A stretch of DNA of 64,000 nucleotides, taken from positions 3,404,001 through 3,468,000 of the forward strand of contig NZ_CP012898.1 in the NCBI RefSeq assembly GCF_001310225.1, in the 5' to 3' direction. A program made the translations under genes and the position numbers. Positions 62,505-64,000 of this stretch are shown piece by piece (within the stretch, counting starts at the first letter, position 1; the number at the start of each line of letters is the position of its first letter). The stretch comes from Pseudalgibacter alginicilyticus. GTDB lineage: Bacteria; Bacteroidota; Bacteroidia; Flavobacteriales; Flavobacteriaceae. The notes beneath the pieces are model-generated. The model saw nothing but the letters and a program-made list of their open reading frames with translations, ran no database searches and was not told where the DNA came from.

Positions 62505-63251
62505 ATGATAAGAGTAACAGGATTGGTAAAGCATTTGATAATCATTAATGTGATTATGTTTGTTGCAACATTGACCATTGGAAATGGTATGTTTTATAAC
62601 TTGTTTGCTATGCATTTTCCAGAAAATGAAGCATTCAAACCATGGCAAATACTTACCCATATGTTTATGCATGGAGGCGCAGATATGAATAATTTTAGTA
62701 TCATGCATATTTTATTTAATATGTTTGCTCTATGGATGTTTGGTACACCAGTAGAGCAAAACTTAGGAAGTAAACGCTTTATGTTTATTTATATTTCTGC
62801 TGGATTAGGAGCTGTGGCATTACAAGTGGGGTACTATTATTTTAAATATTTACCAATGGAAGCTCAAGCGTTAAACCTTGGAGCTACCCACGAACAGATT
62901 ATAGAAGTATTTAAAGATGGCAAGGTTTTTACAGCCATTGGTCAAGAGTTCAATGAAATTTATTATGCATCTATGGTTGGTGCTTCTGGGTGTATTATGG
63001 GTATTTTAGTAGCCTTTGGAATGATGAATCCTAATGCCGAATTAATGCTAATTTTTTTACCAATTCCTATAAAAGCAAAATATTTTATTCCAGGGATCAT
63101 TTTATTGGATTTAATTTCAGGAGTAACAGGTAGCTCTTTTTTTAGTCCAAGTAATACAGCATACTTTGCACACGTTGGCGGTGCGTTAACAGGATTTATC
63201 ATCATGTGGTATTGGAAAAAAACACAGTTTAATAGAAATAGGTGGGATTAA
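62505..63251 (+). CDS. Rhomboid family intramembrane serine protease
   Basis: 248 residues from the ATG giving MIRVTGLVKHL; a longer in-frame start lies inside mutL. Six or so membrane helices. 'MHILFNMFALWMFG' gives the HxxxN motif, 'MVGASGCIMGILVAF' the nucleophile Ser in GxSG, and 'AYFAHVGGALTGF' the catalytic His. It cleaves membrane proteins; substrate unknown. 4 bp after mutL and 1 base overlapping the next rhomboid gene. Confidence 0.92.
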   Translation: MIRVTGLVKHLIIINVIMFVATLTIGNGMFYNLFAMHFPENEAFKPWQILTHMFMHGGADMNNFSIMHILFNMFALWMFGTPVEQNLGSKRFMFIYISAGLGAVALQVGYYYFKYLPMEAQALNLGATHEQIIEVFKDGKVFTAIGQEFNEIYYASMVGASGCIMGILVAFGMMNPNAELMLIFLPIPIKAKYFIPGIILLDLISGVTGSSFFSPSNTAYFAHVGGALTGFIIMWYWKKTQFNRNRWD

Positions 63252-64000
63252 TGACTTCAGTTCAAGACATAAAATATAAGTTTGACAGGCTTAACATATT
63301 AGAAAAACTCATTGCTATCAATGTATTCATTTTTCTTTTAGGCTTGATTTTAAAACCTTTATTTAATATTACTTTAAATTGGTTGGAATTACCAAGTGAT
63401 TTAGGTGATTTTATTTTTCAACCTTGGGCTATTATTACTTATGCCTTTGTACATTATGATTTTCTGCACATTTTATTTAATATGCTTTGGCTATACTATA
63501 TTGGTAAGTTTTTTTTAAATCTCTTTAGTCCTAAGTTGGCTTTAAATGTTTATTTCCTTGGTGCCATTTGTGGCGGATTATTATTTATGGTTGCTTACAG
63601 CTTATTTCCTAATGTTTTTGGTAAAACACATTTAGTTGGTGCTTCTGCTTCGGTAAGGGCTTTACTCATTTTTATTTGTGCTTATATGCCTTATCAAGAG
63701 GTGCATTTTTTTACATTTAGACTGAAACTTTGGTATATAGGTTTTGCTATAGTTATTCTTGACGTTATAGGTCTATTTGGAATCAATACAGGTGGAAACT
63801 TAGCGCATTTAGGTGGTGCTGCTTTAGGTTACTTCTATGCTATTCAATATGTGAAAGGTCGTGATATAGGAAAAGGTTTTGAACGTTATATGGACGTTAT
63901 AACGAGTATGTTTAAGTCATCAAAAAAGTCTCCCTTAAAAACAGTTCACAAAAACAAATCAAAGGTTGGTGGTTTTACTAAAGGTGAATTTAATCAGTTT
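63251..64000 (+). CDS. Second rhomboid family protein (C-terminus cut by window edge)
   Basis: An open frame of 250 codons with no stop before the window end, starting MTSVQDIKYKFDRL with its ATG sharing a base with the preceding stop (TAATG). 'FLHILFNMLWLYYIG', 'HLVGASASVRALLIF' (Ser in GASAS) and 'NLAHLGGAALGYFY' (His) give the rhomboid signature. The tail after residue 225 is Lys/Ser-rich. It is probably co-expressed with the first rhomboid. Confidence 0.88.
   Translation, partial: MTSVQDIKYKFDRLNILEKLIAINVFIFLLGLILKPLFNITLNWLELPSDLGDFIFQPWAIITYAFVHYDFLHILFNMLWLYYIGKFFLNLFSPKLALNVYFLGAICGGLLFMVAYSLFPNVFGKTHLVGASASVRALLIFICAYMPYQEVHFFTFRLKLWYIGFAIVILDVIGLFGINTGGNLAHLGGAALGYFYAIQYVKGRDIGKGFERYMDVITSMFKSSKKSPLKTVHKNKSKVGGFTKGEFNQF

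Overview
The window looks like the chromosome of a Flavobacteriaceae bacterium (Bacteroidota). It is AT-rich, promoters match the Bacteroidota -7 box TAnnTTTG, Shine-Dalgarno sequences are almost absent, and clade markers are present: PorT and GldI (type IX secretion and gliding), TamL, a short primary sigma factor and a zinc-ribbon-less AccD. Most of it is housekeeping DNA. I saw no rRNA, tRNA, CRISPR array, prophage or insertion sequence.

Layout. 1-3186: a DUF1501/DUF1800 pair (the first is cut by the window edge). 3.6-11.4 kb: ffh, folD, then a five-gene leftward run (HerA-like ATPase, lipoprotein, YitT, hydrolase, RluF) and queE. 11.5-15.1 kb: an accessory stretch with DUF2911 and DUF2200 genes and three small genes, each bracketed by its own inverted repeat and separated by foldable spacers, one encoding a probable HEPN protein. 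15.2-20.2 kb: gatC-gatA-gatB::aspS, where amidotransferase subunit B and aspartyl-tRNA synthetase are one polypeptide. 20.3-24.4 kb: a porin, gyrB and tatA. 24.4-29.2 kb: a kynurenine-pathway cluster (kynU, kmo, an atypical SDR, 3-hydroxyanthranilate dioxygenase, O-methyltransferase). 29.5-38.3 kb: ppa, rpoD, pnp, rpsO, a PAS histidine kinase, accD and fbaA. 38.4-46.4 kb: tamL, an RNA methyltransferase, porT-ubiE and trkA-trkH. 46.7-50.8 kb: a formylglycine-generating-enzyme-like lipoprotein, a ThuA protein, an NRDE protein and an NlpC-like protein. 50.8-55.5 kb: nrnA-gldI-PPIase-lgt-DUF192 and ndk. 55.6-58.5 kb: two cold-shock genes, a DUF721 gene, a secreted ubiquitin gene and recF. 58.6-64 kb: a TPR protein, ribH, two small membrane proteins, mutL and two rhomboids (the last cut by the edge).

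The strongest unusual signal is at 56792-57313. This gene encodes a signal peptide, then a ubiquitin domain about 60% identical to human ubiquitin beginning exactly at its Met1, then a type IX secretion sorting domain in place of the LRLRGG tail. It looks like a eukaryote-like ubiquitin exported or surface-anchored by the T9SS, a system for which this window supplies porT. The second is the cassette-like array at 12.7-15.0 kb, whose spacers fold much like integron attC sites. Smaller points are the GatB-AspS fusion with a degenerate GatC, candidate leaderless genes, a rare strong Shine-Dalgarno at rpoD, and a terminator-like hairpin just downstream of the gyrB promoter.
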